Notes under the pieces: model-generated | Seen by the model: only the letters and a program-made list of their open reading frames with translations | The model's database searches: none | Told to the model about the DNA's origin: nothing | In this document: piece by piece, positions 1 to 9,895 of the stretch | Layout of the letters: each line of letters starts with the position of its first letter | Position numbering within the stretch: the first letter of the stretch is position 1 | Source: Ornithodoros turicata | Taxonomy: Eukaryota; Arthropoda; Arachnida; Ixodida; Argasidae | NCBI RefSeq assembly: GCF_037126465.1 | Contig: NW_026999318.1 | Location: 2,018,447 to 2,082,446 of the forward strand | Direction: 5' to 3' | Length of the DNA stretch: 64,000 bases | Made by a program: the position numbers and the translations under genes

Positions 1-746
1 AGTATATGTATGACAGAGAGAAATTCACCACAGTGCTCGCACTGGGGTGGCTCCTCTCCGCGAAGTAAAAACCTATGAGTGATGAAAGTATGTCCGATGC
101 GTAATCTTGATAATAAGACACTCAGCAGACGGTTTTCTAAACCATGTTTGTGTCTTTGGATGTTTGGCTTAATGAGATGAAGCTTGTTACGTGTTTGAGT
201 ATCCCAGAAATTTTGCCACTTTGTATAAATTGATTTCGTTGATGCAGATGCAATGTCTTGTAAGGGTAATTCTAAAGGCTTAACATCGCTAGAAACTGCA
301 GCTCCGGCAGCCCTATCTGCCAGTTCGTTGCCCTGTATGCCAATGTGGCTGGGCACCCAGCATAAGACCACAGAATAGCCTTTCTTGATTATTGTGTGGG
401 CTATGCACTGTGCTCGTTATACAAGCAAATTCTTTTGTTTACGTATGCTATAGATAGCATTAACAGAACTGAGGGAATCTCTGTACACAACTGCTGACTT
501 TATGCAGCCTTCAAGAATGTAGTTCAGCACAAGGATAACAGCATAAAGTTCTGCTGTAAAAATGGATACAGCGTTTTTTATGCGGTAGGACCTTGTGCAT
601 GTACCAGAAACCATGCCACAAGTCACTCCTGCGCTAGACTTTGATCCATCAGTGTACACCTCAGCGTTATCCCCAAAGTTTTGCTTCAAATGTTCAAACT
701 CTTGTTGTATTATAGGCATGGCAGTATTATGGTTGCTGTATTTCAT
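1..746 (-). pseudogene. LINE ORF2 RNase H domain and C-terminal zinc-knuckle region (La)
   Basis: Reading from 746 downward, the frame shows YTDGSK (first catalytic Asp), an AELYA helix with the catalytic Glu, and a degenerate third Asp motif (YRDS where relatives have YTDS or YSDS). After a frame change it continues toward base 1 through the WVPSH-type motif and a Cys-Cys-Gly knuckle (CEHCG) at about 25-60 that is typical of the ORF2 C-terminus. RNase H in these elements removes the RNA strand during target-primed reverse transcription. The end of the protein is outside the window. Confidence 0.8.
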
Positions 747-2230
747 CAGTGTAGTGTCAGATTTCGGGGGTGGTTCCAGGGTGGGATCCTCTTACTACGT
801 TCTACAACCAAGGAATTGCAATAAGAGAAATTGTGAGACTCACTGTCATCCGTGAGTCGCATACAGAGTGGTGGAACAACTGAGCGTTTGTGAGTAAAGA
901 GCTGTTCAAACCGTGCGCTTGTAACACAAGGCAGTGCAGGGTATTGTGGATGACCTCTTATTCTTAATGCGTAAGACGCCCCAAGATAAAATCTCCATCT
1001 CGTCAAGGAGTATTCATGACTTTCAACATACGAACTTTCAACTGGTGAGGTTCTAAAAGCGCCAGTTATCAGCTGAAGTCCTTGATGATGTACAGGATCC
1101 AGTATTTTTAAAACAGATGGACGAGGTGAACCATACACAATACCCCCATAGTCTAGTTTCGAACGTACTGTCGAAACAGATTTTACGGAACGTCTCTCGA
1201 TCTGCACCCCAGGACTTGTGAGAAATGATTTTAAGAACATTATTCGATTTGATACATTTGACTTTTAAGTTTTATGATGTGGCAGAAAAGTGAGTTTTTT
1301 GTCAAATGTAACACCGAGGAATTTGTGCTCACTTCTTACGAGAATGTCATGGCCATTCAGTTTCAGTGATGGCTGAGGGAAAACACCTCTAACCCTCGAG
1401 AAAGGAACACATACAGCTTTCTCTCGTGAGAACCACTCAGTAGACCACTTCACCAACTTATTTATAGCCAGCTGCACCTGTCGCTCACATATTGTCAGGT
1501 TGATAGAGGAATAAGAGATTTGGGTATCATCTACGTAGAGAGAGTATGTTATAGATGGTGGCGTTACACTGGCTACAGAGTTGATTTTTACGAGGAATAA
1601 GATGACACTGAGAACAGATCCCTGCGGGACGCCATTCTCCTGCACAAAATCATGGGACAGTATGGTACCCCGTTGAATCCTAAATGTTCAATTTTCGAGG
1701 AAATTAGAGATGCACTTGAGAACACGGCCCCTAATGCCGTAACGCCAAGCGGTGTCATAAGCCTTCTCTAAATCAAAGAATACAGATAAACAGTGTTGCC
1801 TTGTAACGAAAGCTACCCGGACAATCGTTTAATAACGAACAATAAACGAACGAGGTGATCCGTGGTGCAGTGTCCCGCTTGGAAGCCACATTGAAATCGA
1901 CATATTAAATTGTCCTCTTCCAGGATATGAATTAGACGGTTACCGACCATTCGCTCAAACGTCTTGCCAATACAACTTGTAAGGGCAACAGTCCTGTAAC
2001 TTGAGGAATCCGAGGATTTCATTGCTGGTTTCAGAAGGGGAATTTTGTGGCAACTTTCCATCGTGCGGGTAGCACCCCTTGTGCCCAAACATGATTGAAT
2101 AATTCAAGCAAGCATGACTTGGACACCTCAGAGAGGTGGTCAACCATTGAGCATGTGATCCGGTCTGGACCTGGAGCAGTTGCTTTTGCAGACAGTAAGG
2201 AGCGTGACAGCTCTAACATGGTGAAAGGCT
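746..2230 (-). pseudogene. LINE ORF2 reverse transcriptase (La)
   Basis: Fragments in changing frames give the RT fingers (RTVALTSCIGKTFERMV at 2088-1813), the PQGSVLS motif near 1640, the catalytic YVDD near 1530 and the thumb with the LDYGG..YGS segment at 1240-746. At least three frame changes are needed to join them, and the region around 1650-1810 lacks an open frame. The upstream end reads into the QPFTMLEL segment at about 2230, where a different LINE interrupts it. Confidence 0.85.
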
Positions 2231-2236
2231 GATTAT

Positions 2237-2995
2237 ATGCGTAAAAACAACAACAACTTTATTTTCGACCTTGGAGAGTGGGGAGTTTCATCGCCATAGG
2301 CGATACTCTACCCCATTGCTGGATGGAATGGGGGGAATAAAATAACGAGCCCCTTCACAATAACGATCGAAGTCCGATGGTGTCCAGAAATGTCAGAAGA
2401 GCTTTGAGCGCAGAGCGTTGCTGGGCTGGATTGGGTCAGGGACCAAGCAATTTCGAGAGGGAGAAAGGGCGAGAGTCAGGCTGACGAAGAGACTCGGAGA
2501 GTGTGGTTCGGGAAGGTTCGTAGTGAGGGCAATGAAGAAGAATGTGCTCCAGATCCTCAAGAGCACCACAGTGGCAGCAGGTGGGAGAGTCAACTTGCCT
2601 CAAGCGGTAACGCCACTGAGCTGTAAAGGCCACATCGAGGCGCATTCGGTGGATTAATGCAGCATCTTGACGAGAGGTGTTTCGTGGCATGCGGAAAGCG
2701 AGCGTGGGATCAACTCTGTTCAACATAGAGGGGGGAAGAATGTCGGTTGTCCGTTGGCGGGAAGCCAGGGGTGTTACTAGGCGTCGCAGGATGGAACGGC
2801 GGTCTCCTCTCAGCAGAACAATACGGGTCCGTTTCCGATACGAGAGTGCTGCTTCTGCGGCGCTGTCGGCCTGCTCGTTCCCCACGACACCACAGTGGGC
2901 TGGAACCCACTGGAAAACTAGCCTGTGGCCTGCGGCGCCCCCGTGCAGTGGAATGTTTTGTTTTTCAGCCACTTGTCTAAGTTTAAGGGGGAGGG
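2237..2995 (-). mobile_element. 5'-truncated LINE with (GTT)n tail, RNase H end (Lb)
   Basis: On the minus strand the element ends with AATAAAGTTGTTGTTGTTTT at 2236-2260, preceded by a stem-loop (2280-2314) shared with a plus-strand copy at 5763-6035. The coding part (about 2990 to 2363) covers the RNase H WVPAHCG motif, a CCHCG knuckle and the PFSLSKLLGP C-terminus. A TGG-to-TGA change stops the frame at 2436, some 25 codons before the natural end seen in the plus-strand copy. It is inserted in La. The 5' end is lost at about 2990. Confidence 0.85.
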
Positions 2996-3424
2996 GCAAT
3001 ATGTTTATTAAGAAAAAAAAAAGACAGGAAAGGTTAGCCAGGCAAAGAGCCGGCTTGCTATTCCGACAAAAATGAAAAAGAGGGAAAGGGGAAAACGAAA
3101 AAGAAAAGGAAGGAGAAAGAAAAAACAAAACGGGGAATCAAAGAAGAAAAGGAAGGAAAAAGAATGAAGGGGGAATCGAAACAGAGGGGGGAAAGAAAAA
3201 AGAAAGACGGGGGAGTTGAAAAAAAAAGAAAAAGAAAGGACAGAAAACCAAAAGGAAACAAAAAGGAACGAAAGAAAGAAGAGAATAAAGACTAGCACAA
3301 CGGTTACATGCAGTTCACGAGTCCTTAGACTCGGAGAGAACCGAGGAGTGCGGCAGTGACAGCCCACTGGTTGGGGTGCTAGACGGGGCCAACAAGAGCG
3401 GCCAGCGAAAAGTCGTTACAGCCG
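2996..3424 (-). repeat. Polypyrimidine-rich repeat ending in AATAAA
   Basis: On the minus strand this is about 220 bases of almost pure pyrimidine (3060-3290), then a block ending GGCTAACCTTTCCTGTC, a T run and AATAAACATATT at 3000. That looks like the 3' end of a retroposed transcript with a polyadenylation signal. The frames in it translate to Phe/Ser/Leu-rich low-complexity sequence and are not genes. The stretch 3300-3424 is ordinary sequence of unknown origin. Together they separate the two halves of La along with Lb. Confidence 0.6.
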
Positions 3425-3866
3425 ATGTCGAGCAAGTTTAAGGAATTCGTTACTATAGCGGGAAGAACTGGATACGCTTTGGAAGTGATGCCCGAGTCCA
3501 TTAGCCTGTTCTTCCAGGCTGTCACACACTTTTCCATTTATTGTAAAAGAGGGACAGACCGGCTGACATGTTCGCCTCTAATTTTGCGAAGCCTATCCCA
3601 AACCACTTTAGATGGGGTATTACAACATAGAGAAGATACGAAGGTTTGCCAAGAAGATCGTTTACCTTGTTTGCGTGTCCACCTGGCCTTCGCTCTTGCC
3701 TTTTTGAAGAGTAAGAGATTTTCTGATGTGGGGTATATCCGAAATCTACACCACGCCCAATTTTGAAGTTTGCGAGTTTCCTCGTATTCACTATTCCACC
3801 GGGGTTTAGGTCGCTTTGGAAGACGACCAGAAGACTGGGGAATGGATGTAATTGCTCCATCCAGAA
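3425..3866 (-). pseudogene. LINE ORF2 endonuclease-RT linker (La, upstream part)
   Basis: Frames on the minus strand read IPQSSGRLPKRPKPWW (3855-3800), the Lys/Arg-rich linker (KARAKARW-type, around 3690) and the SVPLLQING segment near 3550, then NGKVCDSLEEQAN up to about 3430. All nest copies carry the same order between endonuclease and RT. Several single-base shifts disrupt it. About 20-25 codons are missing between this piece and the continuation at 2230, so the insertion or a later event removed some LINE sequence. Confidence 0.75.
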
Positions 3867-4140
3867 TGATGATGATGATGATTCAGGTTTTTATGGCGCA
3901 CGGACAACTAAGGTCATAGTGCGCCAAAGCTGTGGTGAAAAGAAAATGGGGATGGTTGGTGACTATGTAAAAGCAGGAAGATTAAACTAAAATCATCGTT
4001 CTAGAAACGTTTAGAAATTAAAACATAGACTAACTTGGAGCGCACAGTGCTCGTATATAAGCGATGAAGGGTCTCACGATCGGCACCCCAAGACCTGTGT
4101 GACAGGATTTTCAAGATATTTATAGGGATAGTCGCATCCG
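3867..4140 (-). mobile_element. LINE 3' end with (ATC)n tail and internal deletion (Lc)
   Basis: The minus-strand element ends in ATCATCATCATCATT (3866-3881) after a 3' stem-loop (TGGCGCAC...GTGCGCCA, 3894-3926). Upstream it jumps from the 3' untranslated region directly to the RT thumb (HRSWGADRETL, about 4060-4130), so the whole RNase H region is missing. The flanks CATCCAGAA (3859-3867) and CATCCGGAA (about 4136-4144) look like a 9-bp target duplication with one change, but this is tentative because La also ends here. Confidence 0.7.
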
Positions 4141-4422
4141 GAAGCGTGTTCCGGAACTGTTATGGTCATGTTCCCTGTCGTTCATAATGTACGCCGGCAA
4201 AGTTTCTCCGCACAAATCCACTTGGTTGACTCAGAAACGATTTTTAAATGTTCGCGCTTCCGGCGCGCACGGCAATCCCCGCAAGGCGCCGACACTGGAT
4301 GACGTCACTCGGATAAACCAACCATCAGGAGGCGCTCCTTCCCGCCGCAGGTCGGTGTGTGTCTGAGCGTGCGTCTGAAACTTCTTGTTGTCTTGCCGCG
4401 TTTGCTTTGAAGTACTTTGAAC
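4141..4422 (+). promoter_or_regulatory. Probable 5' flank of the THAP gene at 7846
   Basis: This non-repetitive stretch is relatively rich in CpG and includes a CRE-like TGACGTCA at about 4300. It ends in CTTTGAAC, the target duplication of the hAT element; the second copy (7799-7806) lies 40 bases before the THAP start codon. Before the hAT insertion this segment was therefore continuous with the THAP leader. No TATA box is obvious. Promoter activity is inferred only from position and composition. Confidence 0.45.
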
Positions 4423-5031
4423 TAGAGCCCTGCACGGGCACGGGCCCCCGACCCGGCCCGCGGGCCGGGCCGGGCTTGTTGGTGGCTGTGTGCTCCGGGC
4501 CGGGCCGAGCCCGGGCCGACAAAATACGCTAGCACCGCGGGCCGTGCCGGGCCCGGGCCGTTAAAATACGCCACCACCCCGGGCGCTGCCGGGCCCGGGC
4601 GCTGCCGGGCCCGGGCCAACAAATATGTTTCCGAGAGTCAGGCCCGCCCGGGCCACGCAGCTAATTCCACACAATGGAGATGCATTAGTTCATATCTTCA
4701 TGCGCTTGCGTCATTCCTGTGCACATTTTGCAAAGACAAGCAAGGGATACTGCATTAGGCATATGATTCGACCCTCTAGAACATTCTGAAAGCCACTTTA
4801 CATTGCTCCTCACTTCTCACGTATTTCACAATCACTTGGCAAAGCTTGGTGAGAGGGGTATGGACTGGGAGAAGGAGTTTGTCGAACAACAACAACAACA
4901 ATAAATGAAGAAGTGATGATGACATGGGATGTTTCCCCGTGGTAGCCACAGGACACTACCCCATTTCACAGTGGTTAATATGAGAGGATGAATTATGGTG
5001 AGAATGAAGCAACGACAGGTCGGAGTTCTGT

Positions 5032-6322
5032 TTAGAGCTCTTCAAGGAGTCCAGTGGCCTGCATGAAAACAAAAAGGGAGCGAAGAGCCCGGCACTGATG
5101 TTCAGGGGAGCTCCATGGGCCAAGTACTTTGGACAAGCTGAATGGTCTATGGTCGAGGAGTTCAAGTTGGCGTCGAAGTACCCGGCGTTCACACGTGTAC
5201 CGCTCACAGTCCTCGATGATATGGGAGATCGTAGCTGGGGTGCGGCAAGCTAGGCACAGCGCCGTGTTACTGTAACCCAGCTTAGCACGGAACGCAGGGG
5301 TGAAGGCGACGTTGAGTCGTAGACGCCGCAGGAGTGTTGTAAAGCTGCGAAGGAAGCCACCTGGCATCCTAAATGATAATGACGGGTCCACTGCATGGGG
5401 GAGCGACCATTGAGTGATGTCATGCAGCCATTGCTGGCGGGCCAAGGGTGACACCAACGCAGACAAGTAGGAGCGCCTATCCCCGTTGGAGAGGATAATG
5501 GGCAGGGCTCTGGAGATACGGTGGGCCGCAGCAGCCGCCAAATCTGCCTCTACGTTGCCCTGAATGCCGGTGTGGCCGGGGACCCACTGTAGGGTCACCC
5601 GGTGTTCCTGTTCGCCGAGAACCCTGAGCGCCGTCAGGATACTAACAACCACCGGGGCCAACGAGCCGCGGATGCCCATGGTTCCTACACATTGCAGGGC
5701 TGATTTTGAGTCGGTGTATATCACCCAGGAACGGGGAGGGTACTTTGAGACAGACTTTAGAGTATCCCGAACCACACTCTCCGAGTCTCTTCGTCAGCTG
5801 GACTCTCGCCCTTTCTCCTTATCGAAATTGCTTGGTCCCTGGCCCAATCCAGCCCAGCAACGCTCTACGCTCAAAGCTCTTCTGACATTTCTGGACACCA
5901 TCGGACTTCGATCGTTATTGTGAAGGGGCTCGTTATTTTATTCCCCACCATTCCATCCAGCAATGGGGTAGAGTATCGCCGGTGGCGATGAAACTCCCCA
6001 CTCTCCAAGGTCGAAAATAAAGTTGTTGTTGTTTTGACTTTAGAGATAACAAGATGGCATACAGCTCCGCAGAGGTCGACGAAGTGCGATGTGACAGGCG
6101 GAACCCACATGATAGTGACTCCTCCGGTATGACAAAGGCAGCGGAGGAGCCATCCGACGTAGACGAACCATCTGTGAACACAGCCGTGCGGCCTCTGTAG
6201 TTTATATCCATCATTTCCAAAGTAGACTGCTTGAGAACCGAAACGGGGATCTGGCTCTTCGGCCCCAGGAGGCCAGGGATGTGTGTCGAGAGGGATGGGC
6301 TCGGCAGTGTCCATGGTGCCAC
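5032..6322 (-). pseudogene. LINE ORF2 RNase H, split by a LINE insertion (Ld)
   Basis: The first part (6322 to about 6046) gives VFTDGSS, an SAELYA helix and LLSLKSK. The second part (5752 to 5032) gives WVIYTDSKSALQ, LQWVPGHTGIQGN, a CLAC knuckle and the RPFSLSKVLGP C-terminus ending near 5035. The catalytic set D, E, D, H/D is present across the two parts. The break is an insertion of Le with a 10-bp target duplication, so this domain was intact when Le inserted. Confidence 0.85.
5763..6035 (+). mobile_element. Short 5'-truncated LINE 3' end with (GTT)n tail (Le)
   Basis: This plus-strand insertion is 273 bp. It encodes only the last ~50 ORF2 residues (RTTLSESLRQ to IGLRSLL, stop at about 5920), then a 3' untranslated region with the stem-loop GGGG..GAGT-ATCGCC / GGCGAT..CTCCCC (5965-5999) and AATAAAGTTGTTGTTGTTTT. 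The flanking direct repeat GACTTTAGAG (5753-5762 and 6036-6045) is a clean target duplication. It lies opposite in orientation to the host LINE Ld. Confidence 0.9.
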
Positions 6323-7425
6323 TGAAGGGGCGGTCGGGGCAACAGTGAAGTCAGGGATGTTTCCAGATGTTGCTGTAACACATAGCGAGAGTTTACTGTT
6401 CTTCCGCCTACGTAGCTTTTGAACCCTGATATACCGTGCAATATGGGCAAGCTGTATAGCAGGGAGCCGCGAACCAGGGTTTTGTGGAGCACAAGAAGAT
6501 CCCGCTCAGTGCAGCCCCTGCGCACGCCGGCAAAGTGGCGAATCACATTCCCCCAGAGCTGAGCCTTTGAGATGATGAAGTCAATGTGCCTTCGCCACGA
6601 CAGGTTGCGGTCCAGGATAACACCCAGGAACCTGTGAAACTTGACTTGTATGAGGGGGCAATCCCCAATCCGCAGTTGGAACCTCCGCATCTCTCTTCGA
6701 GTAAACGGAAGGACAGCGCTTTTTTCGGTGGAGATATCCATCCCCGCGTTCAAGAAGAAGTTGTTGATGGCATCCAGTGCTCTTTGCAACCGATGTTGAA
6801 TTGCCGGCCGACAGTCCAGATACACACATCGTCCGCATATATGGAGAGATTTACTCTCCTCGGTAGACATTCCTTGAGATCAACCATGACGATATTGAAT
6901 AGTAACGGGCTTAGGACACTTCCTTGCGGGACACCCTGCGGAACAGCAGTCTTTTCTGTGTTACCCTCGCCTGTTCTGACAAAAATTTGCCTTTGGCTCA
7001 GGAAGTCGGAAAGCCATGCAAGCGCTTTCCCAGGCACTTGCGACCGAAGTAACGCATGCAGAACACCGGGGTGACTTACGGTGTCATACGCCCGCTTGAC
7101 GTCCAGGAAGACAGCCATCACGATTTGCCTCCGGGCTTTCGCTTCCTCAACAGTAGAGACCAAATCCATCACCGAATCCATTGAACTACGATGCCTACGG
7201 AAGCCTGACATTTCCTGGGGGAAAACACATCTCCTCTCAAGCCACCACTCGAGCCTGTGCAGCACCATGCGCTTCAGAACTTTGCCTAGGCAGCTGGTAA
7301 GGCTGACAGGCCGAAAAGACGCCAGGTCCAAGGGGTGTTTTCCAGGTTTCAGTATGGGAACCACTAGGGCCTCCGGGCCACTAGGGAGTTTGTCGACAGC
7401 ATCCTCTACCTCCGCAATATCTTGA
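6211..7425 (-). pseudogene. LINE ORF2 reverse transcriptase (Ld)
   Basis: Two overlapping frames cover RT: VVPILKPGK and FRPVSLTSCLGKVLKRMV (7380-7250), the catalytic-Asp segment AVFLDVKRAYDTV (about 7120-7080), PQGSVLSPLLFN (about 6930) and IYADDVCIW (about 6830), then thumb-like sequence to about 6450. One frameshift lies just after the YADD motif (about 6750-6870). The protein would start well upstream of the truncation point at 7428. Confidence 0.85.
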
Positions 7426-7845
7426 CAGTGTAACGATAACGCCCATGCCCGCGTACGTTCTGGATTTAATTTTGTCTGGTGTGGTTATGGTGTTAAACCG
7501 CCCTCACTTGTATGTTTGTCTTCTCTCCTTATAAATTTGTTTGATAATCGCGAGAAGCGCGTACGTCGCGGCTGCAAATACTATGCCGGGATCTACTCGC
7601 CGGATCACCGGGCCGGGCCGGGCCGGGCTCTATTTGCTTAGATTCCGGGCCGGGCCGGGCTCTAGTCACTGGGTCACCGGGCCGGGGCGGGTCGGGCCGC
7701 ATAAAAATATGAAGGTCCGGGCCCGGGTCGGGCAGGGCCATTTTTCGATGCGTCCGGGCCGGGTCGGGCCCGGAAAAGTCGGCCCGTGCAGGGCTCTACT
7801 TTGAACCACAGCGTGTGCCCTAGGATTTCACGCCGTTGACGTGAG

Positions 7846-8164
7846 ATGTCTCAGCCAGGAAACCAGTGCTACGTGCCCGGGTGCACAAAGACTTATAACG
7901 CGAATCCCGAGCTTACATCTTACCGACCTCGCAATGGCGAGACGAAACGAAAGTGGGAGGCAGCGATCGCCAGCCACTACTGTGGTGTGGCCCAAGGATT
8001 GAATGTTTCACGCGTCTGTTCCTGTCATTTCGCCGACGACGCCTATTTTGATGAAGATGTATTGCAAGTTCGGCTCGTGCTACGGCAGAAACGAGAAGCG
8101 ACTGAAGATTGACGCCGTGCCTACCATATTCGATCAGGAACAAGGGCAGGAACCAGTAACGGAG
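7846..8164 (+). pseudogene. THAP-domain protein, first coding exon with a frameshift
   Basis: The ATG at 7846 opens a THAP zinc-finger domain, a DNA-binding C2CH fold: CYVPGC (residues 8-13), a Trp at about 37 (KWEAAIASHY) and RVCSCHF (about 56-62), giving the C2CH ligands in order. The frame ends at 8112. The expected domain C-terminus, RLKIDAVPTIF (AVPT is the THAP signature), lies in the next frame at 8095-8135, so about one base is lost or two gained near 8066. The second frame runs to a good splice donor, GAG|GTAAGT at 8165. It could be a pseudogene or an assembly error. The hAT element ends 40 bases upstream. Confidence 0.75.
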
Positions 8165-9160
8165 GTAAGTGACAATCCTGCGTGGTCACAGCTACGCTGC
8201 GATGAAAAGTATCAGTTGTAACAGTAAACATCATCGCGAACACCTGGCCTTGCCACCCATTGTAACGTCACAGTCGCACCGGCTACTAATGTACACAAAT
8301 TATTACAATGATTGCAGCATCCTGACGCAATAGTACGCGTACTCTCGAGAAAAAAGATTGGTGTGTTGTTGCTGTGCTAATGGTCGCCTATATTATGCAG
8401 GAGTAACGTAACACTCCCACATGACAGCGTTATTCTAATGTTATTGCAGCTAGTGGAAGTTTCTACAGTTCATAGTGTAAGCCTGATGGCAGCGTTCAGG
8501 GATGTGAAAACATCGCAATCTGTGTTTGGCTACGTCCGAGACACTTCATGTTGCATCAGTATTCTACTGCAGCCCTGTTGCTAATTTTTGGCTCTATTTC
8601 AAGCGGCAGCAAGCACGTCAACGGAATCATCTGGATTTGGTATGTTTTGACAAGCCACGAAAAAATTGCAATTCTTTTTGCACGTCCCACAAAATAATGG
8701 ATATGTACAAGGCGTGAAATTTGTCGAGTTCTGTGAAAGGAATCTTGTGTGATGCGGCTGCCAGTGTTTATAACGTAATGTGGACAGGAAAATAACTGTG
8801 CCAGTGAAACAGGGACCGCAAAGGGGAAGATTTATTTGCAGAGTCATTTTTATGTTTGTCATTGTACCCGCTAGGCCCTCAACGTATTCTTTTGAGTGTT
8901 AACACTCAAGGCCATATTTCAGATGCGGAGGTCATGGCTGAAGCAAGTGCTGGGGACCCACTTCCCACTTCACGGCGCATCTCACAAGGGGGTTGTTATC
9001 CCCTGATTCCAGGAACATGAACACAAAGGACATTGACTTGCATAGCGTATTAGTACACCACATATGGATCTGCCAACATGAACCCTCCTCACATCCCTGT
9101 GGCAGTGTACCTGTAACCACCCAGACTTCGCACCACATTAATTTAGAACCACAGCACAAC
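8165..9160 (+). other. Probable THAP intron and unassigned sequence
   Basis: A consensus donor (GTAAGT) starts at 8165. Acceptor-like sites occur at about 8450 (TTATTGCAG) and 8921 (CATATTTCAG); the second would continue a frame with AEASAGDPLPTSRR before a stop. Neither exon is convincing. No repeat family or RNA gene was recognised here. Confidence 0.35.
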
Positions 9161-9232
9161 ATAATAAAATAGCTTAGGTTTATTTGCCTCCCATACATAA
9201 TAGGAGGCAAATAAATCTAAGCTATTTTGTTA
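9161..9232. repeat. 72-bp hairpin
   Basis: AATAGCTTAG.TTTATTTGCCTCC and its complement face each other across about 10 bases, giving a stem of about 30 bp. The stem contains GCCTCCCAT, a word that recurs at the centre of the large palindrome 400 bp downstream. It may be a small foldback element. Confidence 0.75.
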
Positions 9233-9336
9233 TTCCCACTCCGTCATACTCCACTGTACAATAAATCGATCCAATTATAGGGTCATTCTTTATTCCCGTC
9301 ACTACACCGCATTGACAATCTGCACAGAGTTCCAAA

Positions 9337-9895
9337 ATATTCCCGCCTCGGCACTAACTTAGTGCAGTACAGTCTGGATTTGATGCCAGAGCTAACTCTG
9401 CCACATGTAGTAGTTTTTGCTGTACAGACGGGTAGACAGTCTGTTGACTGCAACTGGAGATACATAATGACAAGACAAAACAGGCCCCACACTGCAATGA
9501 CGAAAATTGCTGCAAGACGAAAATTTTGCTGCCATAGGCACACTTCGTGTAAGTGAGCCCTTGGTCATCCCCATTGCCTCCCATCAGAGGTTTTCGAGGA
9601 TACTATAGGTATGTGGTATACGGATAAAGTATCCTCGTAAACCTCTGATGGGAGGCAAGGGGGATGACCAAGTGCTCATTTACACGAAGTGTGCCTAAGG
9701 CAGCAAAATTTTCGTCTTGCAGCAATTTTCGTCATTGCAGTGTGGGGGCTGTTTTGTCTTGTCATTCTGTATCTCCAGTTGCAGACAACAGACTGTCTAC
9801 CCGTCTGTACAGCAAAAACTACTACACGTGGCGGAACTAGCTCTGGCATTAAATCCAGACTGTACTGCACTAAGTTAGTGCCGAGGTGGGAATAT
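9337..9895. repeat. 559-bp near-perfect palindrome (long hairpin)
   Basis: The left arm (9337-9604) and right arm (9628-9895) are inverted copies with roughly 95% identity by eye and a loop of about 23 bases (9605-9627). Both arms contain the same frame in mirrored positions; the small reading frames on both strands are a by-product. A transcript from either strand would fold into a long double-stranded RNA. Possible origins are a foldback DNA transposon or a recent inverted duplication. No clear target duplication flanks it. Confidence 0.9.

Larger units (their letters stand above)
1..3866 (-). mobile_element. I-group LINE remnant (La), interrupted and cut by window start
   Basis: This minus-strand non-LTR retrotransposon reads from the endonuclease-RT linker (3866 to 3425) through RT (2230 to 1265), thumb (1240 to 746) and RNase H (746 to 1). 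The middle, 2237-3424, is foreign: a second LINE end and a polypurine repeat sit there. Every domain is broken by frameshifts, so the copy is dead. The 3' end lies beyond base 1. The right end is 5'-truncated at about 3858. The RNase H domain and the sequence similarity to the LINE nest at 12-36 kb place it in the same I-type group. Confidence 0.85.
4889..7428 (-). mobile_element. LINE with (TTG)n tail inside the hAT element (Ld)
   Basis: This minus-strand LINE ends in a (TTG)n tail (4880-4897) after a 3' stem-loop (4925-4964). It carries RT (7425 to about 6400) and RNase H (6320 to 5032) and is 5'-truncated in the RT fingers at about 7428. It is related to Lb and Le but distinct (YADD rather than YVDD at the RT active site). 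A later LINE end (Le) splits the RNase H domain. No convincing target duplication was found. Confidence 0.85.
4423..7798. mobile_element. Non-autonomous hAT element with nested LINEs
   Basis: Perfect 17-bp terminal inverted repeats (TAGAGCCCTGCACGGGC at 4423-4439; its complement at 7782-7798) are flanked by the 8-bp direct repeat CTTTGAAC (4415-4422 and 7799-7806). An 8-bp duplication is diagnostic of the hAT superfamily. Subterminal regions (4440-4650 and 7600-7780) are arrays of short GGGCCGGGCC-type motifs, a common hAT feature and possible transposase binding sites. Without the LINE insert (about 4889-7428) the element is roughly 0.8 kb and has no transposase, so it relied on a partner in trans. 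Confidence 0.9.

Noticed and set aside
2710..3075. Plus-strand frames of 66-132 codons opposite Lb
   Set aside because: They lie antisense to the recognisable RNase H frame and carry no motif: shadows.
3008..3367. Long minus-strand frame rich in Phe, Ser and Leu
   Set aside because: It is the translation of a polypyrimidine tract; no domain, no start context, and the overlapping frames look the same.
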